A stretch of DNA of 64,000 nt from SVFI01 sp045588655 (lineage in GTDB: Bacteria > Bacillota > Clostridia > Lachnospirales > Lachnospiraceae): the NCBI GenBank assembly GCA_045588655.1, contig JAZNEP010000022.1:124001-188000 (forward strand). The letters are read 5' to 3'. The notes beneath the pieces were generated by a model that searched no databases, was not told the origin of the DNA, and worked only from the letters and a program-made list of their open reading frames with translations. Below are positions 27,489 through 35,256 of this stretch, in pieces. The translations under genes were made by a program, and so were the position numbers. The first letter of the stretch is position 1. Every line of letters starts with the position of its first letter.

Positions 27489-28466
27489 ATGAAAGATTAT
27501 CATGAGAGTTCATTTGATGTATGTTTTGTGGATTGTGTTTTAAGTGAGCCTAGAACCATTTATGAATTTCTTCGAGATAAAGTATATAAACAAGACATGG
27601 CATGTAAGGCGGCGGCTATGATACTGTATAATCACATCAATAAAATTACTTCGTGTAATTTCTTTTGTGGTCCTCCCGGTGTTGGAAAAACATATATATG
27701 GCAAATTATAAAACAGTATTTGTATCCGTATGTAATTATCGAAGATTCAAGTCGTATAACAAAAACCGGGTGGGTTGGAAATAATAAGGTGACATCACCA
27801 TTGTTTCAGATAGATCCCAAGGTAAAAGATGGGTACATCATAGTATTTGATGAATTTGACAAGTTGTGCAAGCCTCAGTATTCCAAAGATGAAAATATTT
27901 CATCGGCTATTCAGAGTGAATTACTTACGCTCATTCAGCCAAATGTTGATAAAATGCGTCTCAAAAATTCTAATGATAAAGAATATAATGTTCGAATCGA
28001 CAACATATCGTGGGTGTTTTGTGGTAGTTTTGCCGAAGCGGCTGAAAGAGAAGCAAAGAAAAAAAGTTGTTCGGGGTTGGGATTTGGAGCCGTAAAGAAT
28101 GAATCAAAACCGTTTGATGAAGAGTTGAGTGTGCAAAATCTCATAGATTTTGGAGTTATACCGGAGGTGGTTTCTCGAGCCACAAGATTGGTGAATTTAA
28201 GACCACTTTCAGTTGCGGATTATGAGTTTTTGTTAATGAAACATCCAAACAGTCCAGTGTTTCAATTAGAAGAAAAATATAGTCTAGGGGAAGGTTTTAT
28301 AAAAAAGCACATTGTGAAGAGAAAGGAAATGCAGGAGATAGCACTAAATGCTTTTGAAAGCGGGCTTGGGGTGCGAAGTACAACCGCTGCGCTTCAAAGA
28401 CGCATTGATGACTATGTATTTGAACACTTTGAAGACATATATTATAACAATATGCAAATGGAGTGA
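27489..28466 (+). CDS. ClpX-like AAA+ unfoldase
   Basis: A 325-residue ATPase of the ClpX group. It has Walker A GPPGVGKT (61-68), a pore loop GWVG (94-97) where ClpX has GYVG, Walker B IIVFDE (117-122), an LGF tripeptide (197-199) exactly where ClpX carries its ClpP-docking IGF loop, IPEVVSR (Arg finger) and a sensor-2 GVRS near 294-297. The N-terminal zinc domain of ClpX is absent, so adaptors or substrates must be chosen differently. Together with the preceding gene it makes a complete degradation machine inside the island. Confidence 0.88.
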   Translation: MKDYHESSFDVCFVDCVLSEPRTIYEFLRDKVYKQDMACKAAAMILYNHINKITSCNFFCGPPGVGKTYIWQIIKQYLYPYVIIEDSSRITKTGWVGNNKVTSPLFQIDPKVKDGYIIVFDEFDKLCKPQYSKDENISSAIQSELLTLIQPNVDKMRLKNSNDKEYNVRIDNISWVFCGSFAEAAEREAKKKSCSGLGFGAVKNESKPFDEELSVQNLIDFGVIPEVVSRATRLVNLRPLSVADYEFLLMKHPNSPVFQLEEKYSLGEGFIKKHIVKRKEMQEIALNAFESGLGVRSTTAALQRRIDDYVFEHFEDIYYNNMQME

Positions 28467-28470
28467 AAAT

Positions 28471-28514
28471 ATCCGCCCAGTCAGTATTAACTACTGACTG
28501 GGCGGATATTTTTT
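28471..28514 (+). terminator. Strong terminator after the ClpX-like gene
   Basis: Sixteen-base perfect stem (28471-28486 with 28492-28507), loop TTAAC, then a T-run. Confidence 0.95.
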
Positions 28515-28539
28515 TACTGTATAGTGTATGAAAAAAATA

Positions 28540-28918
28540 GAAGGATTTCCTGACAAGCAGAAAATCCTTCCAAATTAATGTTTTTCATGAATGAAAAACG
28601 GTTTGAATTTAGCTTATCATATGAGGTAACCCGTGTGTTATGGATATGTTTTTGAGTATAACTTGTTATATGAAAAACAAGCTGAATTATGAGCAAATAT
28701 GTACTTCGGGGTACCACGGGTACCCTCGAAGTAACCTAATATTGGGGAGGCAGGTTACCTGCCTCTTTTTATTGATATTGTAATATATTCCTGCATTTGG
28801 CTTCCTTGATGTAGAAGTCAGCTGCAGGAAATAAAAAAGGGCATAAGGACGCGTGACACAGCATTTCTAAAGTGAAAATAATGATAAAGAAACGCTGCGC
28901 CCATCACAGATGGGGCGC
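28540..28918 (+). ncRNA. Hairpin-rich gene-free stretch, candidate structured RNA
   Basis: No convincing gene lies between 28508 and 29189. The stretch holds five inverted repeats in a row. They are GAAGGATTT / AAATCCTTC (28540-28570), GTTTTTCAT / ATGAAAAAC (near 28580-28600), a 14-15 bp stem with three-base loop (28702-28733), GAGGCAGG-TTA-CCTGCCTC plus T-run (28747-28770, a terminator) and GCGCCCATC / GATGGGGCGC (28897-28918). The terminator without a gene in front of it suggests a short noncoding transcript ending near 28770. No promoter could be fixed and no known family was recognised. Confidence 0.35.
28747..28770 (+). terminator. Terminator in the gene-free stretch
   Basis: Perfect 8-bp GC-rich stem GAGGCAGG / CCTGCCTC, loop TTA, five T residues; no coding gene ends just upstream. 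Confidence 0.75.
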
Positions 28919-29108
28919 GAGATGTAAAAGAAAGAATTTGAGTAAAAAACTAAGTTCTATCTTAAAATGGAGTTTAAGATGGAAAAGATAATACGTGTCA
29001 TGGTATAATAAAAGACAAAAAATAATGAGTAAGATTATTGAAAATAGATTTGCAGTTTTGTATTAATTATAATATGACCTAAACTACGTGAACACAAATA
29101 TAAATAGT

Positions 29109-29151
29109 GTCGCCTGCTATGCGACCATAATTCTTTAAATCAAGTTATACT
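29109..29151 (+). promoter_or_regulatory. Shared palindrome GTCGC-N7-GCGAC, copy 1, with -10 box
   Basis: GTCGC (29109-29113) and GCGAC (29121-29125) with seven bases between (CTGCTAT), followed 20 bases later by TATACT (29146-29151). It lies 64 bases before the AAA+ ATPase start. The same arrangement recurs at 31474 and 53397. Confidence 0.75.
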
Positions 29152-29189
29152 AGTGTTAAAGTTGATAAAATTAAGGAGGATGGTTGCTT

Positions 29190-30788
29190 ATGATGGGTCA
29201 ATACAGAGATGTAGTATGTAAGATGTGGAAAATAGCAGATGACTTGGAACAGATGGGGATAGGAAAGCTAATTCCTACAGTTTCCGAGAGTTATGATATT
29301 CGCCATACTATGAAGGCGGAGGTACTTTCGGATATTTTTTATGTTGCAGGAACAAAAAATGAACCATGCGATGAGCAGGTGAAGTTCCTGCGAAAAGTGA
29401 TTCATGCTCCTATTAATGCCAATAAAAAAACTGAGTATGTAGAAAATATAAATAATATCAAAAATATAAGGTTTGAACGACTTGTCCCATATTTGATTTT
29501 ACTGGATAATAAAATTGAAACTGAATTTACAGAGTTATACGTGAATTTTATTTCTGCAATGATTGCGGCATATTTGAGAAGTGCAGAAGCTGTAGATTTA
29601 GGTACAATGGTTAGATTTGTTGGTTTGATGGTGAAGTACAAAAATCTTCTCGAAAACGGATATGGTAGAAGTGTTGATTTTGATCCTTATGATGTTGTAG
29701 GGGAAGATAAAAAAGAAGTATTAAAAATGATCCATGAGCTTCAGGAAAAAGTTGGAGAAACTGATGAAGCTTATATTAGAACATTAGAAGCTTTAAAACA
29801 TGTTGTGAATAATGAAAAAGGTGAGATAGATAATCCTAATGTAGAGAAATATGTCGATTTTAAAAATAAAATTTGTGAGATAAAAGCCGATAAAAACAGT
29901 AATGATAATTCTGACGAAGATAATGTTGTTGAGTTTGATACGGAGGCAAGAACTACGGAAGAGATAAGAGAAGATTTGCAGTCCTTGATTGGATTGGATG
30001 AAGTGAAAACGCAGGTTCAGTCAATGTTTAATTTTGTGAATATTCGTCAGATGTGTAATGATAGAAATATTATTCGTCAACCTATGTCTTATCATATGGT
30101 TTTTTCAGGGAATCCGGGAACTGGAAAAACTACCGTGGCGCGTTTGGTGGCAGAAGCATATCATAATATGGGTCTATTATCCAAAGGACATCTTGTTGAA
30201 GTTAGTAGGGCTGATTTGGTGGCGGGATATGTTGGGCAAACGGCTATTAAGGTGCAAGAAATTCTCAAGAAAGCCAAGGGCGGTATATTGTTTATAGATG
30301 AAGCTTATTCACTTGTTAAAGGTGGAAATGATTTTGGTTCTGAAGCAATAGAAACATTAATTAAAGGGATGGAGGATAATAGAGACGATTTAATTGTTAT
30401 TGTTGCGGGATATCCGGAACTTATGAATGTTTTTTTACAATCAAACCCAGGATTAAGTTCGAGATTCTCTAAAACGATATATTTTCCGGATTATGATGCG
30501 GAAGAGTTATTGGAGATTTTTAAAAAGTTTTGTGCTGAAAATAGTGTAAGAACCAATAAGAATGTGTTAGAAGTTGTAAAAAAATATTTCGAATCTGAAG
30601 TTGCACATAAAGTTAGAAATTTTGGTAATGCTAGAATGGTTCGTAATTATTTTGAACAGGTAATGATTAATCAAGCGAATAGGCTTGCTCTAAAGGAAAA
30701 TATATCGGATGCCATGTTATGTAGAGTAACAATGGATGATATTCCAATGAAGTTTATTATAGATAACAATGCTCTGTATAGTGCATAA
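29190..30788 (+). CDS. CbxX/SpoVK-type AAA+ ATPase
   Basis: The ATG at 29190 is 10 bases after AGGAGG; an in-frame TTG at 29184 is too close. The 532-residue protein has an N-terminal helical half (about 1-230, weakly like a TerB fold) and a C-terminal AAA+ domain of the CbxX/CfqX/SpoVK class: SLIGLDEVKTQV, Walker A GNPGTGKTT, VGQTAIKV pore region, Walker B ILFIDEAYSL, and NPGLSSRFSKTIYFPDY with the Arg finger. Such ATPases remodel protein complexes. Shared palindrome copy 1 precedes it and an HTH-like gene follows, so it belongs to the co-regulated set. Confidence 0.85.
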   Translation: MMGQYRDVVCKMWKIADDLEQMGIGKLIPTVSESYDIRHTMKAEVLSDIFYVAGTKNEPCDEQVKFLRKVIHAPINANKKTEYVENINNIKNIRFERLVPYLILLDNKIETEFTELYVNFISAMIAAYLRSAEAVDLGTMVRFVGLMVKYKNLLENGYGRSVDFDPYDVVGEDKKEVLKMIHELQEKVGETDEAYIRTLEALKHVVNNEKGEIDNPNVEKYVDFKNKICEIKADKNSNDNSDEDNVVEFDTEARTTEEIREDLQSLIGLDEVKTQVQSMFNFVNIRQMCNDRNIIRQPMSYHMVFSGNPGTGKTTVARLVAEAYHNMGLLSKGHLVEVSRADLVAGYVGQTAIKVQEILKKAKGGILFIDEAYSLVKGGNDFGSEAIETLIKGMEDNRDDLIVIVAGYPELMNVFLQSNPGLSSRFSKTIYFPDYDAEELLEIFKKFCAENSVRTNKNVLEVVKKYFESEVAHKVRNFGNARMVRNYFEQVMINQANRLALKENISDAMLCRVTMDDIPMKFIIDNNALYSA

Positions 30789-30814
30789 TAAACATACAAA
30801 AGGTGGTGTTGATA

Positions 30815-31456
30815 ATGCCAAAAAGTGAATTGATTGAATCGGTGGGCAAATACATAGCTAAATATTATGTTCCGGATACGGATGATATTAGAATGGATAA
30901 AGAGATGAAATCCATTTTTCAGAGAATAACAGATTTTCGTAAGAAAAAAGCGGAGAACAGAGATAAGATTGCAGATGCTATATGTGAAGTGGACTATGAA
31001 TTAGAAGAGTCTGTTATGGCAGAGTTCGATATATCAACCATGCAAAAGACAAAAGTATTCCATACTATGTCAGGTACGATTGCAACAAATCGTAAGATTG
31101 ATGATTTGATGAATCAAATGGAAGAAACATTTTCTCAACGTTTGTTGCGTATGATATCAGAAAGAGGTATGACAGATTCAGAAGCATATACTAAGGCATA
31201 TGTAGACCGTAGGCATTTTTCTAAGATACGTAATGATGAGTATTATTCTCCGAATAAGAAAACAGTGTTAGCTTTTTCTATTGCATTGGAGTTGTCTTTG
31301 GATGAAGCGAAAGATTTACTTGCATGTGCTGGTTTCGCGTTGTCACGAAGTTCCAAAATAGATATTATTGTTGCATATTTCTTGCAAAATAAGATTTATG
31401 ATATGTTTGAAATAAATGAGATATTGGATGCTTATGGACAACCAATATTTGAATAA
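30815..31456 (+). CDS. HTH-like protein paired with the AAA+ ATPase
   Basis: The ATG at 30815 follows AAAGGTGG; a GTG at 30803 is in frame but lies in the site. The 213-residue protein has a coiled N-terminal half and a C-terminal domain (about 105-210) of small helices: FSQRLLRMISERGMTDSEAY, YVDRRHFSKIRND, KKTVLAFSIALELSLDEAKDLLACAGFAL. This resembles a Cro/CI-like helix-turn-helix and is seen in many Lachnospiraceae next to VWA or macro-domain genes. It is a candidate for the regulator that reads the GTCGC-N7-GCGAC sites, but nothing proves this. Confidence 0.65.
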   Translation: MPKSELIESVGKYIAKYYVPDTDDIRMDKEMKSIFQRITDFRKKKAENRDKIADAICEVDYELEESVMAEFDISTMQKTKVFHTMSGTIATNRKIDDLMNQMEETFSQRLLRMISERGMTDSEAYTKAYVDRRHFSKIRNDEYYSPNKKTVLAFSIALELSLDEAKDLLACAGFALSRSSKIDIIVAYFLQNKIYDMFEINEILDAYGQPIFE

Positions 31457-31473
31457 ATAAGGACGGCAAAATT

Positions 31474-31517
31474 GTCGCCTGTGATGCGACCAACTCAGTT
31501 GGTTCTGCAGATATAAT
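31474..31517 (+). promoter_or_regulatory. Shared palindrome GTCGC-N7-GCGAC, copy 2, with -10 box
   Basis: GTCGC (31474-31478), CTGTGAT, GCGAC (31486-31490), then TATAAT (31512-31517) 21 bases on. A second small palindrome ACCAAC-TCA-GTTGGT lies between them. It is 60 bases upstream of the VWA gene. Confidence 0.75.
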
Positions 31518-31550
31518 GTGATTATAAGATGACTGAAGGAGGTAAATCAC

Positions 31551-32213
31551 ATGAATGCAGAATTAACTGAGTTGGTTTTTGTTTTGGACAGAAGTGGGTC
31601 GATGAACGGATTAGAAAGTGATACGATAGGTGGTTTTAATGGGATGCTTGCAAAGCAGAAGGCGGAAGGAGAAAAGGTCAATGTAACAACTGTTCTTTTT
31701 GATGATGAGGTGGAAATAATTCATGACAGATTTCCGATTGACATTATAGAACCTCTGACTGATAAAGAATATTTTGTTAGAGGATGCACAGCTTTATTGG
31801 ATGCAGTAGGTGCGGCGATTAAGAAAATTGAAAATGTTCAGAAACATCTACCGGAGGCACATAAAGCAGGAAAGGTTATTTTTGTGATTACTACAGATGG
31901 ATTGGAAAATTCCAGTGTTGAATACACCTACAATGATATTAAGAGAATGATTGAAGCAAAAAAAGAATGTGGTTGGGAATTTTTGTTCTTGGGTGCCAAT
32001 ATTGATGCTGGAAAAGAAGCCGAGAAGTTAGGAATTGCAAGAGAACGTGCAGTTACCTATGAAAATGATCACAGAGGTGTTGCATTGAATTATGAGACTG
32101 TGGGAAAAGCAGTGATGAAAGCAACAAAAAGCAGAAAGTGTAAGGTGGAAATGGATGAAAACTGGGCAGATGAAATTGTGGAATATAGAGAGAGCAAGAA
32201 AGGAGAATCGTAA
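31551..32213 (+). CDS. VWA domain protein
   Basis: A 220-residue, single von Willebrand factor A domain with an intact metal site: DRSGSM (residues about 13-18), a threonine in CTALLDA and an aspartate in TTDGLEN. There is no signal peptide, so it acts in the cytoplasm, as VWA proteins of Ter-type systems do. It is distinct from the TerY protein at 55290. It starts an operon with the MazF/PemK-like and HicA-like genes; the next ATG follows its stop by one base. Confidence 0.88.
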   Translation: MNAELTELVFVLDRSGSMNGLESDTIGGFNGMLAKQKAEGEKVNVTTVLFDDEVEIIHDRFPIDIIEPLTDKEYFVRGCTALLDAVGAAIKKIENVQKHLPEAHKAGKVIFVITTDGLENSSVEYTYNDIKRMIEAKKECGWEFLFLGANIDAGKEAEKLGIARERAVTYENDHRGVALNYETVGKAVMKATKSRKCKVEMDENWADEIVEYRESKKGES

Positions 32214-32214
32214 T

Positions 32215-33027
32215 ATGGTTGGGGCAGCACAAAAAGCATTTCCAGCATGTGTCAGGAGTGTGAAAAGAGGAGATGTTTACTACGCAGACTTTGGAAGTGT
32301 AGAAGATGCAGTAGGACATGAATTGGCAAAGAAACGTCCGGTTTTAATAATACAAAATAATCTTGGTAATAAAAAATCAACTACCACCATTTGTTTATGT
32401 TTGTCTACAAAATGCAAATATGGTTTGCCATACCATGTACATTTTACTGATTTAAATATTGTGAGTCGAGAAAGTGATATATGTGCCGAGCAGATTAAGA
32501 CAATCGACCAATGCAGGTTAGAGCAGTATCTTGGAAATGTAGGGAGTGCTGTGATGGAGCAAGTGGATAAGGCTTTAATTATAAGTTTGGGCATTAAAGG
32601 GGTGGATTTATCTAATGTTGTAGAATTAGAAGAACATGTAGAAATGGAAGAACCACAGGAAACGCTTACAATATTCCAACATATGGGACAGCAGCTTCGT
32701 TTTTGGCAAGATATTGAAGCAAAGGTTTCTCTTATAAAAACGGAAATTACCAGATTAGATGATGAAATCAATTCAATACTCAATTACATAGAGGATACAA
32801 CCTACAATGCTGCTCAGGGGTATAAGGTATATAAGGTTTTACGAGATAAACAGATAGAACGTAAGGTATTAGTGAAAGAGGTGGCGTGCTTAGAATCAAT
32901 GATGACATACGTTGATACAGAGAAATTGGTACAAGCATTTCAGGATAGCATTAAAATGTCTGATGAAAAAATCAGAGAGGCAAATAGAATTACATTTGTG
33001 AAGGAACTTATGGAGAAGGCGGTGTAA
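32215..33027 (+). CDS. MazF/PemK-type toxin with long C-terminal extension
   Basis: The ATG at 32215 has AAAGGAG upstream and gives 270 residues. Residues about 15-130 match the PemK/MazF endoribonuclease fold: VKRGDVYYADFG, KKRPVLIIQNN, CLCLSTK, and EQIKTIDQCRLEQYLG with the conserved Gln-Ile-x-Thr/Asp core. MazF toxins cleave mRNA. The remaining 140 residues are helical and coiled, which is not standard and might act as a built-in antitoxin or docking region. No separate MazE gene is visible next to it. Confidence 0.82.
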   Translation: MVGAAQKAFPACVRSVKRGDVYYADFGSVEDAVGHELAKKRPVLIIQNNLGNKKSTTTICLCLSTKCKYGLPYHVHFTDLNIVSRESDICAEQIKTIDQCRLEQYLGNVGSAVMEQVDKALIISLGIKGVDLSNVVELEEHVEMEEPQETLTIFQHMGQQLRFWQDIEAKVSLIKTEITRLDDEINSILNYIEDTTYNAAQGYKVYKVLRDKQIERKVLVKEVACLESMMTYVDTEKLVQAFQDSIKMSDEKIREANRITFVKELMEKAV

Positions 33028-33029
33028 AT

Positions 33030-33212
33030 ATGAGGACGATAATTAATGCCAAGGATATGAAAAAGATTCTCGCGAATAACGGATATAGGTGTGAACGTTC
33101 CAAAGGGTCTCATTTTATATATTCTAACGGAGTTTCAACAATAAGCATAAATAAGGATTTGAACTGTATGGTAGCAAAGAGGCTTGTAAAAGAGTATGAA
33201 TTGCAGATTTAA
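33030..33212 (+). CDS. hicA: HicA-like mRNA interferase
   Basis: A 60-residue protein of the HicA (YcfA) family with a double-stranded-RNA-binding-like fold. The catalytic histidine is in KGSHFIY, preceded by the typical KKILANNGYRCER. HicA toxins cleave RNA and are normally neutralised by a HicB antitoxin encoded directly downstream. Here no HicB-like gene follows; the next product is a 43-residue peptide and a GNAT protein. It starts two bases after the MazF-like stop. Confidence 0.8.
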   Translation: MRTIINAKDMKKILANNGYRCERSKGSHFIYSNGVSTISINKDLNCMVAKRLVKEYELQI

Positions 33213-33259
33213 TAGGTTGTTTTGGTTATTGATGAATTAATGGAATGGAGGAAATGAAA

Positions 33260-33391
33260 ATGAATGAACATGATAAAGGAAAATTTAGGGTTAATATGGC
33301 ACTAATCAAGAATTGTCTTGATGGTCTTGATGATGATAGGCTTCAAACAGATAATTTGATAAAAGCGGAGGTTGGTGAGATATGGCATTAA
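33260..33391 (+). CDS. Small protein coupled to the GNAT gene
   Basis: A 43-residue reading frame with GGAGG eight bases before its ATG; its stop overlaps the next gene by 10 bases, so translation is coupled. The peptide has no recognised family. Position after an orphan hicA makes a tiny antitoxin or a leader peptide possible, but both are guesses. Confidence 0.5.
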   Translation: MNEHDKGKFRVNMALIKNCLDGLDDDRLQTDNLIKAEVGEIWH

Positions 33392-34026
33392 CTGCAAGGC
33401 AGACAGAAGCTGTTATTACACTATTTGCAAGAGCATTTATGGCAAGTGTTGATGAAACTGAATGTAAAAAGGTGTTGATTGAATTTGAAGATGATTTTGG
33501 TCGCAGTATACCAAAGTGGAAGGAATTGTGCAGGAATAAATTACATGATGAAAAGCAATTAGAAGTTTACGATAAGCTGCTCAACAGAACTGATATTGAT
33601 TATTCTAAAGAATATCAAATAAGACTTTTGGAAGAAGGGGATTTGCCACAAGTCAGAGAGTTGATGAATAAAGCTTTTGAGATGTTATTAACGGAACGTG
33701 ATGATGAAAGGCTTAAGAAGTTTGTTGAAAGTCGTTATTCTGTTGTTGCCACATTAGGTGAAGAAATAGGTGGTGTTATATTAGCGTTTGATATGCCTAA
33801 CTGTAATTTGAATACTGTATATATTGATACATTCTGTGTTGCAGAGAATATCAGAGGCCTGGGAATTGGAAAGAAAATGTTTAAGGAAGTGTTGAAATTA
33901 GGAAAGAGTGAAGGTTATGGCAAAATAAAATTGCAAACAGATAAAAAGATTGAAGCATATAAGATTTATAAGCATCTAGGCTTTGCGGAAGATGACCTTA
34001 CACATATGCATATGTATTTTGTGTAA
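33382..34026 (+). CDS. GNAT-family acetyltransferase
   Basis: A 214-residue protein. The first 75 residues are an extra helical region, and the rest is a GNAT fold with the acetyl-CoA loop VAENIRGLGIGKKMF (about 153-167) and the closing KIYKHLGFAEDD. It transfers an acetyl group from acetyl-CoA to an unknown amine. GNAT enzymes in toxin operons can acetylate aminoacyl-tRNA, but this sequence does not show whether that is the case here. GGAGG lies 10 bases upstream. Confidence 0.85.
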   Translation: MALTARQTEAVITLFARAFMASVDETECKKVLIEFEDDFGRSIPKWKELCRNKLHDEKQLEVYDKLLNRTDIDYSKEYQIRLLEEGDLPQVRELMNKAFEMLLTERDDERLKKFVESRYSVVATLGEEIGGVILAFDMPNCNLNTVYIDTFCVAENIRGLGIGKKMFKEVLKLGKSEGYGKIKLQTDKKIEAYKIYKHLGFAEDDLTHMHMYFV

Positions 34027-34050
34027 GAATGGAGGTAGGAGGAATACTTT

Positions 34051-34686
34051 ATGGTAAGAGGAAGAAAAGAAGACTTCAACTTTAGGGAGTTGACAGCAGG
34101 ACTGGTTCTAATAGTTAATGATAGGAATATTGTAACTGTTGGTAAAGTATTTGAGCATAATTTGTCCGATAATGCAATTTTGGCATACGGATACATTGAT
34201 CACACGGCAGGAGTAACCTTTGAAGTGTTATGCATGGGTAACTATGGTCCTAATGGTGAGATTAATCTGAATCAAGGTAATAGTGAAACAAGCTTTAAAT
34301 TGAGATATGACAGTGTGACCGGTGTGATAGTTCTATTAAATGATGCTGACTTACCTGAGTATCGTGGCAAGATAGATATGATAAGGAATGGATATCATGT
34401 AAATGATGCGGTGATAAAAGCAAGAAATTCCGTTGCTTTTGATGATTTTAGGCACCCACAGTTTCCGGATGACGTATTACTCCTGTTTTGTCAAGAAGGT
34501 TTTAGAACAGAAGGTATCTGGTGCAGAATAGAAAAAGAAGTAGATGGTAGACCGGCAGCAGTTGTAATGAATGAACCTAATTCAGACTTCGGAGTACATA
34601 GAGGAGATATTGTTACGTTTGAGTGGGTAAAACAAGAGGATAAAATGATTGGAGTTGCAAGGCTTCCTTGGATGAAGGATATGTGA
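34051..34686 (+). CDS. Hypothetical protein, last gene before BREX
   Basis: A 211-residue soluble protein with two beta-rich halves; it opens with a basic stretch and has YGYIDHTAGVTFEVLCMGNYGPNGEIN and RGDIVTFEWVKQEDKMIGVARLP blocks. I do not recognise a family. It has a good GGAGG site and the same strand and spacing as the VWA operon, and it is followed by a terminator, so it appears to end that unit. Confidence 0.65.
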   Translation: MVRGRKEDFNFRELTAGLVLIVNDRNIVTVGKVFEHNLSDNAILAYGYIDHTAGVTFEVLCMGNYGPNGEINLNQGNSETSFKLRYDSVTGVIVLLNDADLPEYRGKIDMIRNGYHVNDAVIKARNSVAFDDFRHPQFPDDVLLLFCQEGFRTEGIWCRIEKEVDGRPAAVVMNEPNSDFGVHRGDIVTFEWVKQEDKMIGVARLPWMKDM

Positions 34687-34704
34687 AATATATGAGAAAC
34701 AAGA

Positions 34705-34736
34705 TAGCCAAGGTGAATTACCTTGGCTAATTTATT
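34705..34736 (+). terminator. Terminator before the BREX operon
   Basis: Nine-base perfect stem TAGCCAAGG / CCTTGGCTA, seven-base loop, weak T-rich tail. Confidence 0.75.
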
Positions 34737-34823
34737 GACGTAAGTGGTTGTAAATAATTGGATAAATTCGTGAGTTTGGAACCGTCATGTAAAAGAATAT
34801 AATTTTGCTGTATGAGTTAAATT

Positions 34824-34946
34824 TACGGTCAACCGTACAGTTTTGTGGACTGTGTGAGTAAAAATGTATTTGACACAAAAAACTTTCGTAAAAGCGAAAG
34901 TAAATTTTGTGATTAAATTGAAAAAACTTTGCCTTTATGCTATCAT
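34824..34946 (+). promoter_or_regulatory. BREX operon promoter and palindromes
   Basis: TTGAAA (34918-34923), 17 bases, TATCAT (34941-34946) form a good promoter about 90 bases before the first gene. Upstream lie two perfect palindromes, ACTTTCG-TAAAAG-CGAAAGT (34882-34901) and TACGGT-CA-ACCGTA (34824-34837). Both are possible sites for the HTH protein encoded first in the operon. The GTCGC-N7-GCGAC motif is absent here. Confidence 0.65.
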
Positions 34947-35037
34947 GGATATAATTGGGGATTGTAATATATTTGCAAAACTATCCCTAAAATTGGTTGC
35001 CCAATAATAGCGATGTGAATCGGAGAGGTAAGGAACT

Positions 35038-35256
35038 ATGGCAGTATCATACAACGGATTATGGAAATTATTGATTGACAAAAATATGAAGAAGATGGAC
35101 CTGGTTGATAAGGTAGGAATTAGTAGTAGCACGCTTGCGAAGATGAGCAAGGGTGAAGCTGTGTCTATGGCAGTGCTTGAAAAACTGTGCGATAAGTTAG
35201 ATTGCGACTTTGGTGACATTATTAATTACGAAAAAAATAAGGTTGGTGAAGAATAA
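35038..35256 (+). CDS. Cro/CI-type HTH regulator of the BREX operon
   Basis: A 72-residue protein that is essentially one Cro/CI-like helix-turn-helix (LIDKNMKKMDLVDKVGISSSTLAKMSKGEAVSMAVLEKLCDKLDCDFGDII). AAGGA precedes the ATG and the stop overlaps the brxA start by one base. Being the first gene of the operon and next to two palindromes, it likely controls BREX expression. Small regulators in this position are known for other BREX loci. Confidence 0.85.
   Translation: MAVSYNGLWKLLIDKNMKKMDLVDKVGISSSTLAKMSKGEAVSMAVLEKLCDKLDCDFGDIINYEKNKVGEE

Noticed and set aside
28514..28717. 67-residue minus-strand frame in the hairpin-rich gap
   Set aside because: No ribosome binding site, composition like noncoding AT-rich sequence and overlap with several inverted repeats.
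28540..28770. CRISPR array or repeat cluster
   Set aside because: The inverted repeats differ from one another and there are no equal-length direct repeats with spacers.
32280..32783. 167-residue minus-strand frame opposite the MazF-like gene
   Set aside because: Cys/Ser/Ile-rich shadow with no start site; considered as a hidden antitoxin and dropped.
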